From contig CM055092.1 in the NCBI GenBank assembly GCA_029204225.1, forward strand, positions 75,766,345-75,830,344: 64,000 bases of DNA, given 5' to 3'. This document shows, in pieces, positions 32,704 to 44,690 of this stretch; the first letter of the stretch is position 1, and every line of letters starts with the position of its first letter. This DNA is from Diphasiastrum complanatum. Taxonomy: Eukaryota > Streptophyta > Lycopodiopsida > Lycopodiales > Lycopodiaceae. The position numbers and the translations under genes are program-made. The notes below the pieces were generated by a model. The model had not been told where the DNA came from. It saw only the letters and a list, made by a program, of their open reading frames with translations, and did not search any database.

Positions 32704-33650
32704 GAGCTGATGTCTTTTTTGAAAAAAAACTAACTATATCAATTGCATACATTATTTGGATTGAAGTCTTAGATCTAGGCATTGATAGAAAAACACATTA
32801 GCACATATAGATATATATGTAACAACAATGTATGGAACACCTAGATACCATTCCATAAAATCGCCAAAAGAATTCCAAATAGGAACATGTTTCTTAAACA
32901 CAATTACACGCAAATAATTTCCAATACAACTTGCAAGTGTCTGTATTGTACATAAAACCCGTTGCATGACCGTAAGCACAATATATCGAATTCCAATCTA
33001 AGAAGCATCTTAGTCTCGAAACCATGGTTCCAGAATGCAAACTGAAGAATGGTTTTGGAACGATTTCCATTTTAATTTTTTTTTTTTTGTGGAACAATTT
33101 AAAATGTTTGTTACCATCTAACAACTGCAGATGTCAGTCACATGTTAGATGTTAGATGCAATCCCAGATGGGGGGTAAATATAAGGTGTAAACACAACGT
33201 GATAGTTGTAGATGTTAGGCAAATGTCAGATGCAGCATAGTTCCTGAAGCATGGTTTTGTGATCAGGAACGTAGCGATTTCGGAACCATGGTTCCGGAAC
33301 CATGAAGGTCCGGAACGACGTTCCGAGGCTTCTTAGATTCCAATATATTCCATTTCCTACAACTATTAATTTTTCTTTTGAGAACCACAAAACATATACA
33401 CCAATAACAATTTTGAACTAAGCATTGACACGTGTTCTTCGAACATCTACACACAACACCTCACACACTTATGAACCGATACAACTGCCAACAGCCAACA
33501 GATAATCACAACACCCGCAACAATATAGGGGAGCCACCTAGACTATATTTGGAAACATTCTCATATCCCAAAATGTTTCCATGGAGTAACTTATTGCGAT
33601 TGGAGTAGCCTTTCTCTCATATATTATTTACACGCAATGTAATATATTAT
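32704..33650. other. Non-coding region with GGAACC palindromes
   Basis: No gene. Perfect palindrome CGGAACCATGGTTCCG at 33281-33296, near-palindrome CGGAACGACGTTCCG at 33311-33325, and AACCATGGTT near 33020. GATGTTAGATG-like phrases repeat near 33130-33150 and 33208-33230. A poly-T run lies near 33078. Possibly a small DNA transposon, but ends were not found. Confidence 0.4.
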
Positions 33651-33654
33651 CCGT

Positions 33655-33830
33655 TTGGAGTCACAAATCCTGATTTTGATTTTGAACGCGGGAATCATCA
33701 TGCCCTATACATCACAGCCTTACGTTCTTTTTCTCTCTGTTTTCTTATATATATGTGATCCATACACGTTGAAATACATTCGGTCGTTCTTAGTTGCTGC
33801 TACGAAAGTTTGTATTCACCTTCCTTCATC
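33655..33830 (+). promoter_or_regulatory. Upstream region of the duplicated zinc-finger locus
   Basis: Nearly matches 7160-7350, including the TATA block TCTTATATATATGTGATCCA near 33743 and the phrase ACATTCGGTCGTTC. It marks the left edge of the duplication shared with the functional gene, with homology from 33655 onward. Confidence 0.6.
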
Positions 33831-34305
33831 ACCCTTCTGCCAGTCGCTAACGTTCACTATAAAAGCTAGCCTCTTTATTTACTCTCCAGTTTGTTGTTTC
33901 GCTGTTTGTTAGAGTGTCTTATTTAGTCTGGTTTTTTATCATTCATGTAATCAGCTAACATTCATTTTCTTTGAGATCGTACGCTTTCATCACCCTTTTG
34001 GTGGTCGCTAATGTTCACAATACCAACAAGACTATTTATTTACTTTCCTATCTGATTTCTCGCTGTTTCTGAAATCTGTTTTATTTGGTTTAGTTATTTG
34101 TTATTCAGGTAATCCGCTATGAATAATTTTCTTTTGAGATCATTCTCTTTCATCACCCTTCTGGCGGTCGCTAGTGTTCACAATACGAGCTAGACTGTTT
34201 ATTTACTTTCTGTTTTTTTTTTGCTGTTTCTGAAATCTGTTCTGTTTACTTTGGTTATTTATCATTCATGTAATTAGCTGCGTTTTTCTGGACATCTCCG
34301 GCTCA
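33825..34305. repeat. Tandem repeat of about 162 bp, three units, 5' of the zinc-finger pseudogene
   Basis: Units start at 33825, 33986 and 34149 with TTCATCACCCTT(C/T)TG, pass GGTCGCTA(A/G)(T/C)GTTCAC and TTTATTTACT, and end in a TTATTCA(T/G)GTAAT stretch. The matching region of the intact gene (about 7360-7400) has only one partial unit. Identity between units is moderate. Confidence 0.8.
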
Positions 34306-34709
34306 GCATTTCCATTTAATCTTGCACTCACAATTCATCGACATGAAACTAAAGAGACGGACCTTCTTCCGTTTAGGTACATAATCTCAGATCCTTCTGA
34401 GACGTCTTCTCCATCATCAATCTATGTTTTGCTAGTGTATGTTGGTAACCGTGTTCGATTCTATCCGTGTGTGTAGCACGATCTGGTCTGTGCGATCCCC
34501 TACATTCATACTTATGAACGATTGATTATTCTTCCATGCCAAAATTATGCATACACTCTTGTTTCCCAAAATCAATTATTAGAGTTGACATAGTCGTGCA
34601 GCAGACGGAATGCAACATCTTTAGAAGACATTGAGTTGGGAAGCTTCCTATATCAGGACGACTATCATTCTTTAAGTCTATTGTACTCACTCACTCACTT
34701 GATTACACC

Positions 34710-35370
34710 ATGTCGACGTCGAAAATTCAAGAAGAAAATTCAACGTCAAAGAATGCATATGCATCCCAAGTACGTAGTGCATGGCCTTTACAAAACAGAG
34801 CTTTTCAATCGGTGGGCGGAAAGTGGAAGCTGTTACTTTGGTAAAAAATGCAAGGTATAATTTAATTGCATGTATTATTGATCAAGGCAAGAGTATCGTA
34901 TCAGGATGCATACTTAGAAAACTTCATGTCCATTTCTGTTATCTTATCTCTTGGTGAAATATTGCTACAGTTTAGTGTCATCTATTCTCTATAATAGATG
35001 GAGTGTTATTGTGGTTTGTTTTGAACTTCAAAAAACGCATGAATTGATAGTTTGCTCATGGAAGGGAGGAACTACGAATTGCTAATCGACATTCAAAATA
35101 CAAGACTGAGGTAAGTTTCCTTATTTATTCTCATCTAGAACCATCGGAATAATGCATGAGTCGATTTATTGAACAGTGTTATCCTTGCAGTATTGTAGGG
35201 CTTTCACCATAGAGGGACTTTGCAAATATGGTACTCGATGCTCCTTCATCAATCCAAAATTTTCTCTTGGAGAAGGAGCTTTCCAGGGAAAGAGGCTTTC
35301 TAAAAGGCTGCCAGTTTTTGAGCAGATCTGCCAAAGTTCTCCTCAAAATGGACCATCTTCAAGTTCATAG
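34710..35370 (+). pseudogene. Duplicate CCCH zinc-finger gene, inactivated
   Basis: Same three-exon layout as 7620-8374: 34710-34854, 35051-35110 and 35191-35370, with introns kept, so it is a segmental duplicate and not a retrocopy. Damage: about 75 bp lost after the start codon; a 4-bp insertion before the first finger shifts the frame; the first Cys of finger 1 is Phe (YKTELFNRW); the last Cys-His pair of finger 2 has Asn for His (CSFINP). Both fingers would fail to hold zinc. Splice sites remain good, so it may still be transcribed. Confidence 0.85.
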
Positions 35371-35680
35371 TCAAAGTCATGGTGGATACATGCTACTCGT
35401 TCTGCTCTAAACGATACATAAACATTGCTTCTGTTTATATTCGGTATGCCATTCCGAGGAGTTATAATTCTAGAATACATAGAATATGTGAGCCTGGACA
35501 CACTTCTTCAAATATAGACTTGATTACTTACATGGTCCTTTGAATGAACGTGCATTGCAGGATGTGCTTTTATTTAAACCTTGCTTTATATATGGTTTTA
35601 TTTGACCCATATATACTTCTTTCCCAACTCAATGTCATTTTCCTTAAAGAGATGAATCCCTGCTTTTATTAATGAAGGAT
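35371..35680. other. 3' flank shared with the functional zinc-finger locus
   Basis: Holds one unit of the 39-bp minisatellite near 35467 and then the CTTCTTCAA.TATAGACTTG phrase. From about 35615 it has the CCCAACTC.ATGTCATTTTCC block that in the first locus lies at 9190. Homology ends near 35680. Confidence 0.6.
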
Positions 35681-37261
35681 GGGAAAACCCATCAATGTAC
35701 AGGACAATCATTGATATGGAAATTGATGTGACAATCACCACTAGGTGGTCAGTGACATGAGCAAAGAACCTTGGTTAGTGAAGCTTGATACAAATAAACA
35801 ATGTTGATATCTGGACTTGACAATGTATGCACAAGACTGCCATACCATCTAGATCAAAGGACCATAAAATATGAAACAAAAGTAGGTTAGACACATAAGA
35901 ATCTAACAATCTAACATCAAAGAGGCCATGATCAATTTTTGATCGCACTATGTTGTGTGTATCTCACTCTATTCACAAACAATGCAGAATCAAGTCAAAA
36001 ACTTGACTTGTCTCTTCAAAACTACTTACAAACGATAAGCTTCTCCAGTTGGAGATGTATAGCTATATTGATGTAATAAAATATAACTAAATTTAGCACT
36101 TAAGGAGAAAGCCAAGTTCACATAGCCTCCACATACTTTTATCTTGACGGTTGTTGTGAGTCTATGATGTAGATTCAACTAGGTAAAACATGCAAGTGAG
36201 CCCTAATTAGTTGGTGAGTTTTGCCAATTGGGACTTGAGCCAAAGTGTGGAGTGAGGTTCCTAAGCTAAAATAACATATTTTTAGTCATGAAACATGGTC
36301 CTAGATGGAAGCTGAATAGCTTAGGATGAGTGGTTTTTAACCAATAATGCCTACTTATGATTTTTCACATTTCCCTTTGTTAGATTAAACTTGTTACTAC
36401 AATGGATCAATTTATTCATGCCTAACAGAAACTGTACTACAAATACTAAGATTTGTTGTAGACTCCTAAGATTGATCATGTGACCAAGTTTTGGAAATGA
36501 ATATTTGTGAGTTGATGTGTGATCTCTCTTGGCAACAACTTTAACCTATTGATTCCTATGCAACTTTATAGTGTGTTCAAGCTATTCAGCAATTTGGGTG
36601 CACCGCAATATCATATCGAAAGGAAGTTATGAAATTTGTAATCTTGTGGAGATTTTGGCCTAAAACTACATATCAAAACATTGTGATAAAATTTATGAGA
36701 ACATAACCAATTGTAAATAAAAAAATGAAATTCAATAGATTCAAGCAACCTATGAAGGAATTGTATTGCAATGTTACAAACTTTAATTAAGCATTATATC
36801 GTAGTGTTGGTGTATACGATCTAATGCATGCTGTCATCCCAACCTTTATGCAATTTTGACAATTTCTATGTCTGTCTTTAAATCCTTACATTGTAGATGA
36901 TTCTCTTGTGTTGGTCTTACCTATCAAAGCAACTTGTCAGGCCATACCCAAACAACAAAACAAAATAGTAAAAATCACTGAAATGTTTCCTAATTAGCTC
37001 ATTGGAAGTCACTTAGAATGTGCATTAACATTGAAAAGAAAATTCACATATACTTAACAATCTCTCATTTGACTCCAAAACAAAAGCATTGAAGAATATC
37101 GTATTGCAGCAATGTAAGCTTTGATCAGTTGGAAGATCACCTTCCTTATCACGCATCTACTCAACAGCCATCTTCAAGCAGTCCTTCCTTGAAAGAAATT
37201 GATCCTTGTCTAAATCATCCACACTAAGGAGAACATTATTGTGAAAAATCCAACTAATTTA
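35681..37261. other. AT-rich DNA, nothing recognised
   Basis: No open frame above background, no repeat matching elsewhere in the window, and no RNA gene seen. Probably old decayed repeat. Confidence 0.4.
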
Positions 37262-37860
37262 GTTGTTTGATCCTAGCAATTTTGAGTCCAAAATTTACAT
37301 CTAAACTTAGAGATAGATTTGTTTATGTCAATAGAGGCCTAAATTTATTGTGTTTGTACTATTTTTGGCAAGTAGATAACTGGATGAGGTCAAGTTTGGA
37401 CCCATTCTAATTGGCTAATTTTCATACATTGCATCTAGACTATAATTTCTAGGTCATTTGGTGAGATACCAATAAATTACTATTTAGGGCAAGTTTAGGG
37501 CAAGTGGCCAAATGACATTTGAGTACTATAAATAGTAGTAGCAGCATGGAGAACATATCATTGTATTCTCTTTTGATGTGGAGAATTCATCTCTTATGAT
37601 TCTATGTCCATCTCATGTATATATCTCTTGATATCTTGGTCTTCTATATGTAGAATGTTGATTTTAAGACTGATCTTGCTTTCACACATGTGAAGGATGG
37701 TAGGCTATTGCTATAGTACGGACACAGACAATACATTACCATATTTAATTTCTTATGATCAGATCTTTGTGCATTTCTAAGTTCTAGCATGCATAAAATA
37801 GTGATTTCTATCTTCTAGCTATTCCTGGATGTGCAACCAAATTTGGCTAACATTATCCTA
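37262..37860 (+). mobile_element. Copia LTR-like sequence, relative of family C
   Basis: Shares the order of landmarks with the family C LTR at 12963: TGTT start followed by GAGTCCAAAA, CAAGTGGCCAAAT, a TATA box (GTACTATAAATAGTAG near 37528), ATTCTATGTCCATC, GTAGAATG.TGAT, and CACATGTGAA. The sequence is strongly diverged. No coding part adjoins it, so it is probably a solo or decayed LTR. Ends are approximate. Confidence 0.45.
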
Positions 37861-38419
37861 TGCAATGAAAATGTTCCATGTAATGGCTAAGTCAAAACCT
37901 TGTGCTCGGACTCTTAGTGCTTTGTTGACATTCTCTTAAGTTTCGACGGTCCTTGTTTCCTCGGTTTCTCACGATGATTGAGCCCTAGGTGGCCCTCATT
38001 TTTTGGGTACTTCCTTAGACTTGAAGGTTTGGCTTTCACACTCAGCTCTTGCCCAAAATGACCGGCTAAAGATGCATACTTCATATATCCAGGTGTTCAA
38101 AAATAGTGGATGGTCTCTGACTTCCATACAGTTGGGTGAAAGGAAAACCCTGTAAAAATTATCAAACATCATATTATATTAATATAAAATTCAGGGTTAC
38201 ATTGGCAATCCATCGAAAATTCTGTAAAATTATGGAAAACATAATTACGCAGCCATTTCTAAGGCTGATTTATTTATCAAATCTTTTAGTAGTCCATTTT
38301 GAGAGGACTGGGATCAGTTCGGCTATGGCTATACGGGCCAAAAAATTTGCCGGTCACACTAACTATGTAGTACATTTCCATACAACTGATGAAACAACTA
38401 ATTTAGCCTGATTTATCAT
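37861..38419. other. Non-coding stretch before gypsy A3
   Basis: No recognised domain. A 91-codon plus frame at 38136-38411 has no supporting motif. The join to gypsy A3 lies near 38420, where a THFSFYTDP RNase H phrase begins. Confidence 0.35.
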
Positions 38420-39900
38420 GCCACCACACATTTTTCTTTTTACACTGATCCTAAGCATTCGCTATACTTGGTAAACAAGACATGCAATACAGGACGCATT
38501 GCAAGATAGTTATTATTATTGACTGAATTTGATTTTCGAGTTGTGGGTCGGAAGGATAAATAGCATTATCTTGCCAACCATGTCTCAAGGATACAAACAT
38601 CACCAATTAATACTGAAGTGGATGATGAACTGTTAAATGTTGTGTTATTCTATGTTGAAGAAGTACTTGAGCAAGCATAAGATATTGTTAAATATCTGAT
38701 GTTGGGCTAGCCTAACAAATCTTTGTCCAAAGTTCAACAAAGGCAATTGATTTTAAAAGCACAACCTGATTGCTAGTCAATTGTATCACCGTGGAGTTGA
38801 TGATATTCTAAGAAGATGTGTTTTGTCACATGAAGTGTCTGATCTAATCATGTTTTCTAGTGATGGAATGGGAGGAGGACAATTTTCATCCGATATTACC
38901 ATTTGAAAAATTTTGCAATTAGGATGGTGGCCTACACTTTATAAAGATACATAGAACTATATTTAGTATTGTGATGTTTGTTAATCAGCATGTCGTCCAA
39001 AAAATACAACTATGAACCTGTACATTAGGTTTTAGCACAAGTATCATTTGAAAAATGGAGACTTGATTACGTTGGTCCTATACATCCTGTGACACGAGGT
39101 ACTCAAGCTAGATACATTTTCGTAGCAACTAATTATATGACCAAATGGGTTGAAGCACGAGCAGTTCGTGTAGCTGATGCAAAATCTACTACAAAATTTT
39201 TATATGACAATATCATTGTTTGATTTGGTTGTCCTGTTGAGATTGTCAATGATCGGAGAACACATTTTGTCAATGAAACGATAAAGTGTCTATTGGAGGA
39301 CTTTTTTGCTATTCATCAGTTTAGTACTCTGTATTATCCGAGGGGTAATGGACAAGCAGAATCATCCAATAACATTCTTTGTAATATTATGACAAAGATA
39401 GTGGAAGCAAGTCTTTCTGATTGGGAACTTAAACTACATGCTGCACTATGGACATCCGTACGTATAAAGCGAGTAAAAATTAGATGCCATTTCAACTTGT
39501 GTATGGCCAAGACGCAGTTATGCCATTAGAACTTTTAGTTCCATCATTACGCATAGTAGCAACGAAACACTTGGATGATGCTAAATCGTTACAACTTTGT
39601 CATGATGCTTTACATAAACTTTGTGAAACCAGATTGATGGGAATTCATGCACTAGCAGAGGAAAAAGATCATCATAAGGCATGACATGACCATCAATTAC
39701 AGAAGAAGGATTTGAAGGAAGGAGATCTTGCCTTAATGTATAAAACGAAATTTATCAAGGAAAAGTTGCAATTTACATGTAAAGTATCATACAAAGTTAA
39801 AGAAATTTTATCTTATGGAGTAGTGGTCTTGTAACACCTAGATGGTAAAAGATTTGATACACATGTCATCGATTATGCAAGTTTTGGTAGCTTGATCCCC
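38420..39900 (+). pseudogene. Gypsy A3: RNase H end and integrase
   Basis: Starts inside RNase H (LYLVNKTCNTGRIA), then VDDELLNVVLFYVEEVLE, a broken zinc-binding region, and an integrase core with LDYVGPIHP, NYMTKWVEARAVRVADAKST and NDRRTHFVN, then PRGNGQAESSNNIL. The open frames 39293-39529 and 39484-39684 overlap, with a shift between. It keeps the first catalytic Asp lost in A1. The C-terminus runs to about 39890. Several stops; no RT. Confidence 0.8.
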
Positions 39901-40546
39901 CAACTTGATAAAAAATCTGATCATTTTCATTTTACTTGCTTTACAATTTTGTTTTTTTATTAGTTATTTTTATCTTTTTTTGGAAAAGAAAATGAAAAAA
40001 AAATTGATGAGCAAAAGGTGGAAAAGTCATTAGATCAGAAAAAAGAGAAAAAAAAAAATTTCATAACTCAATTTTTGATGAAAATGATAAAAAAATCACT
40101 ATTTTAGTCAGATATTCATTCAAATAGTCGTATGGACCTTCGCCAAAATGCCAGTTGATACATCTAGCTTAGATCTTCCTATATTGAGTTGGGAGAAAAG
40201 GTTAGTTTGAAGAAAAAGTATCTGGTTTGCAGCTAGGTGAGAATTAAGTGTTGTGCTACTTTGAGAGCTTTTGCGACAAGCATGTTGCACTCATTATGGA
40301 TCTTCTCTGGCCTGACAAATGGATTTAGAACACAAAATTAGGTTGGACGAAGGTTGAGATCTTGAAAATTTTTAGTAAATACAGTAACTAGGTGAAGGGT
40401 GCACCTAGGCGAGGGTCGGATCTACAGAGCCTTCGTTGAGCTACCCAATTGATATGGAATCTTCACTGAGTATTTTGGAAGCTATTCTCATAATATTGAA
40501 TATGCCTACAACTTTTTTCTCCAGAATTGATAAGCCAAACTAGTAC
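39901..40546 (+). other. Gypsy A3 spacer downstream of integrase
   Basis: A-rich spacer (39980-40085) followed by CTTCGCC and CCTTCG phrases matching 48300-48900. It ends at CAGAATTGATAAGCCAAACTA near 40540, where the chromovirus B LTR is inserted. In A1 and A2 the accessory ORF begins just after this point. Confidence 0.6.
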
Positions 40547-41035
40547 TATAACGATTGCCAAGTGAAGATCTTCATGAATCCTGTCACATGCAAACCAAAA
40601 GGACACATGTGGAGCAAGAACCACCCAACCAATATGGAGAGGCTAGTCAATACCCTAACCAATCCACCCCCAAGCCACCGTGAAGAACACAAGAGAGGAG
40701 AGGAGAAACTGGCTCAAGAAATTGAATTCACAATAAGGACATGGGCGGGTTTCCATAGGGTATATTTTCTCCAAGAGAGAGAGAATATTCTCCCTAGGAT
40801 TCCTATGCAACCTATATTGAGCTATTGCCCTCCTATTCCTGCATTAAATTAGTCATTCACCATGCATGTGCTCCTATGTCTAATTATAGGTTTGGGCTCT
40901 CATATGATTATTAATTACTTGATATGACCACATCTAGAATGACGTAGCATAATTAATCACCACACACAAATGGAGTGACCTGCTATCCACGTTAGGAATT
41001 ATTTTGATTCCCTTGTACAAGACAAGGACATAATA
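40547..41035 (-). mobile_element. Chromovirus B 3' LTR (minus)
   Basis: 489 bp, in the opposite orientation to 1-328 and 32308-32703. It ends on the minus strand in CGTTATA at 40547, directly against gypsy A3, and starts at 41035 next to a polypurine tract. The length equals the left LTR of the small element at 55694, which shares the same kind of start and tract. Confidence 0.8.
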
Positions 41036-41205
41036 TTCTTCCCCCCTTGAACCACTTGTATCTCTAGAAATGGAAACCAGAGAAGTTCTTCTTTATACTT
41101 TCGACCCGCTCCCATGAATCGTCATCCTCAATCTGTCTCTTCCACCTAATCAAGCACTCAGAGATAGAACGATTTGTGAATTGTTTATCTCTGGTTCTGA
41201 GTAAA
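41036..41205 (-). pseudogene. Chromovirus B polypurine tract and chromodomain
   Basis: On the minus strand the polypurine tract AAGGGGGGAAGAA lies at 41036-41048 next to the LTR. Before it come NRSISECLIRWKRQIEDDDS and WERVES, the second half of a chromodomain. The start of the domain reaches 41205, where a family A LTR remnant cuts in. Confidence 0.75.
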
Positions 41206-41209
41206 TTTT

Positions 41210-41543
41210 CATGACTTTTTGCATTTGTTTATTGTTGGATCTGAATATTATTGGGATTGCATGTTCTTATGCTTTTTGTGATAGAGAAAGAGAGAGAGAG
41301 AAAGAGTAAGCTATCTTCGTTGTGGAGCGTAGTGCTAATGGATGCATAGTATTAATGGTTGTAGTGTTAATGCTTAGGGTTAGTGGATGTTAGATTTAGG
41401 TGTGGATCTTCCATTCATGCTGAAATCTGAGATATGTTATCGCTCTCATGGGAACAAACCTATGCGTGACAACTGACTTCATCTCCTTGATGCTAGATTG
41501 CTTAGATCTTGGGTTGAGGATAGGCTAGGAAAGAAACCCACTA
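41210..41543 (+). mobile_element. Family A gypsy LTR, 3' part
   Basis: Matches about 21670-21996: the TTGTTGGAT.TGA..ATTATTGGGATT block, the GAGAGAGA tract, TTAATGCTTAG, TCTCATGGGAAC and the CCCACTACA end at 41543. It separates the chromodomain (41205) from the protease/RT part (41544) of chromovirus B. RT, RNase H and integrase of B are missing, so a deletion joined them. Confidence 0.8.
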
Positions 41544-42146
41544 CACTTAGTAATCTTTGTCTCTTCTTTCAGAGAGAGCTTGTAAAGTTGTCTAGAGATA
41601 GGGTGACTACCTCTAATTAGCTCTATCTTATGGTCTACCGATCTGGACAGTGGTATTCCATGAGGTAATTCTTCTGAAAATACATCTTTAAATTTAGACA
41701 ATAACTTATTCTTCTCATTCTTCTCCTGATCTAAGTCTACAGAGTTAAGAATTTTCAACAATTCACAACTATTTAGATGAATTTCAGATAAATCCAAAAT
41801 TGGTTTAGCAAATAAAGAATAAGCTTCATACTGCGAATCAAAAATTTCCATTACATTAGCAAATGAACTCATCCTAGATGGATGTACATATTTGCCTCCA
41901 AACAAAGTAACTATTTCTTTACCCTCCTGAAAGGAGAGAACATGCTTCTCAAAATATATCTCAAGATGCTTACTAAACAACCACTTGTATCCTAGAACTA
42001 TGTCCGTATGTGCTAAATCTAAATCAGGGAAATCAAATAACTCTCTATAATCCTGGATCCAAACTGGGAGCCTTGGAACTTTAACATCCCACATCTCCAA
42101 CTCCACACCTGAAGTTAGATATACTCAATATCTATGATTATTGGCT
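41544..42146 (-). pseudogene. Chromovirus B protease to RT start
   Basis: A 193-codon frame with WIQDYRELFDFPDLDLAHTD, LGYKWLFSKHLEIYFEKHVL, SFQEGKEIV, and KDVFSEELPHGIPLSRSVDH then KIELIRGSHPISRQLYKLS. The last is the usual lead of gypsy RT. The frame ends at the LTR join. It shows the same order as the decayed copy at 9250. Confidence 0.85.
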
Positions 42147-42587
42147 TCAGTTTTGAGGCCAAGTTTCTGGACCAAAGGTAATGAGATTATGAGTATATCC
42201 ACTGTCCACTAAAATACTAACTTCATGTCCATTCATAGTACCTTTCAAACGAAATAAATCATTTGGTAAAAATGAAGTAGTACTGAAAGAATGATCACAC
42301 TCACAATTAACTTCATTGATTTCCAGCTTAAGATTTGATTTACTTGGCATCTCAATCACTTGAGTTGCACCTTTCTTTCGTTCTGGGCAAAATTTTACAA
42401 CGTGTCCAGGCTGACTACAATGGGAACACACCTTGGTCCTTATTGTCTTTTTTTGGGACACACTATTCTTTTGTCTAAATTCAGATGTGACTTGATCTAG
42501 TTCGTCGAAATGCTTAGATTTTTTACTCCCACAAACTCTTTTCTTTCCTTTTTTCTGGCTGGGTCCGGATGATCTAGATAGATTAGC
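42147..42587 (-). pseudogene. Chromovirus B zinc knuckle and aspartic protease
   Basis: VCSHCSQPGHVVKFCPERKK gives the CX2CX4HX4C gag zinc knuckle, with C, C, H and C all present. Then comes GHEVSILVDSGYTHNLI, the protease active site, with DSG as in the plant family. A basic stretch and a stop near 42588 separate it from gag. The knuckle binds genomic RNA and the protease cuts the polyprotein. Confidence 0.85.
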
Positions 42588-43035
42588 CTATAATTGCTTC
42601 GTAGATGCCACCACTGTGGAATTATACGCTTTCACAACTTGTATGACGTGATCGAAAGTTTGAATTACATTATGCTTATACGCATTCTGATAATTTGCAG
42701 GCAGACCTAGGATAAACTGCCACAATACCAATTTTGCATCGAACGAGAGAACTTTATTCCATAAATCCATAAAATCTTGTAGGTATGAGTCCAAACGCCG
42801 AGTACCCATTTTGCAATTCACAAATCTTTGGTAGAAATCTGAGTCGTCCACAACCACAAACAACCTTCTGAACACTTTCATAAACTCATCCCATGTGGTA
42901 GGTTTAGTTTGCAAATCACGCCACCACGACAAAGCTTTCCCACAGAAGCATAGAATAACACTCTCAATATTTTTTTCTTTAGAAATTCCGTATAAATTAT
43001 AATAACCGGTCCACTTGGTTAACCAGTCATCTACG
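42588..43035 (-). pseudogene. Chromovirus B gag capsid domain
   Basis: The frame reads VDDWLTKWTGYYNLYGISKE, then ALSWWRDLQTKPTTWDEFMK, LDSYLQDFMDLWNKVLSFD and FILGLPANYQNAYKH: the retrotransposon gag domain of Ty3/gypsy elements that forms the particle. The N-terminal part is cut at about 43035 by gypsy F. Start at 42932 is only the first Met after the cut. Confidence 0.85.
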
Positions 43036-43790
43036 CCACAATGGCCATTCCAATGGCAAATACACTATCATCAAGATTCCAAATACGCTACCAAAACGTT
43101 TACCTTCAGTGGTGGTGAATACTATTGTGAAATCTATGAAACAAGATATTGTTTTGATGTTGGAAATTACTATCCAAGGTATAGACATTGGGGTATCCAA
43201 ATTGATGGTGGAGCAGACATTAATATCGTGTCTGAAGATACGTACAAGAGATTGCATAATATACACTTACAAAAGAGCCAATCAGTCATTTGTATGGCTA
43301 ATCATACAAGGGATTCACGAGTAGGAGAAATTAGGAAGATGCTAGTTAAACTTAAAGGGGTGGAATTTTTGTTGAATTTTGTTGTGTTACGATGACTGCA
43401 AGGGGCAGATGTGTATCTAGTGTTTTTGGGAAGGCCTTGGCTAATCCTTGGCTAAGAGCCGCGAAGGTGGTGCATGATTGGGCAATGGGTGTGTTAACGA
43501 TTCATGCTAAGGAAAAAAGATTCAATTGCAAATGCACCATGGATGCATTGATTTAGCACTACGACTGGTAGGTGTGGAAACGGTTGAACAATTGTTGTTT
43601 CAACCAATGATGGAGGAAATTGAAGAAGATTTACACTTGACAAGTTTGTTTCGAGACTACATATTGGTGTGGGAGACTCATTTATCTACAGTCATTATCT
43701 ACTCATTTATCTATAGTCGTTAATTTATTTGTTGTTGAAGGAGTTGAGACTGGCTCAAGAGAATCATTGTAGAAGACTTAGTCGAGGATC
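43036..43790 (+). pseudogene. Gypsy F protease region
   Basis: The frame 43015-43395 holds GIQIDGGADINIVSEDTYKR, a retropepsin-like active site (DGG for the usual DSG/DTG). It continues in other frames with VFLGRPWLRAAKVVHDWA and LHLTSLFRDYILVWETH. Frames are broken at about 43395 and 43520. The left edge is the join with chromovirus B gag. Confidence 0.65.
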
Positions 43791-44690
43791 CAAATAAGGA
43801 TTAGTATCCACAAAGGTTTTTGAGATTATTGAAGAGTCCATAACATTGAAGGCAGAGCCTACATGGTTGCATCCTACACAGGTTTTTAGGGAAGAACTGA
43901 AAAAGATTAATCTAGGAATAGAAGACAACCAAAGTACATATCAATTGGTGCCAATAAGAATCTAGAGTTCATTCAATGAGCAACCGAGATATTCAAGAAG
44001 TACAAGGCGGTATTTGCATGGTCCTACAATGAACTGCAAGGCGTACCAAAGGAAATCTATTAGCACACCATCAATGTCACCATCGATGCACGACCCATAC
44101 GCCAGCAATGATATAGAATGAACCCAAAATGTGTGGAACATCAGGTCAAAGCTGAAATTGAGAAACTTGTAAAAGTTGGTTTTATAAATGCTATTGACTA
44201 CATGCCATGGCTGTCCTATTGTGATTGTTCGAAAGAAAAACGGTATTTTAACGAGTTTGTGTGGATTATCGTAAGCTCAATTTGTTTATGATAAAGGATC
44301 ATTTTCCATTGTTGTTAAAAGAGCAAATCTTGGACGAGGTTGTAGAACATGAGCTATATAGTTTTCTTGATGGATTAATTAGCAGATATAACCAGATACA
44401 GATTGCTGAGAATAACACGGAGAAAACAATGTTGATTACAGAATGGGGTGCATATGCTTACAAGGTAATGCCATTCGGGTTGAAGAATTTGCCAACAACC
44501 TTTCAAAAAGTGATGACAAAGGCATTCTATCACTATTTGGATAAATTTATGAAAATTTTCCTAGATGATTATTGTTTGTACGGTGATGTGGATGATCATC
44601 TAGAGTACTTGGAGAAGTGTTTTCAGAGATGCTATGAATTTGGCATTGGTTTGAATCCAGATAAATGCACTTCCTGTGTGTGATACAAAG
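43791..44690 (+). pseudogene. Gypsy F reverse transcriptase
   Basis: Lead IFKKYKAVFAWSYNELQGVP, then a broken PIVIV.KKNG region near 44220. After it an open frame (44261-44683) has MDYRKLNLFMIKDHFPL, YSFLDGLISRYNQIQIAE, YKVMPFGLKNLPTTFQKVM and IFLDDYCLYGD. The FLDD box is intact. Several stops upstream and after GIGLNPDKC make it a pseudogene. Confidence 0.85.
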
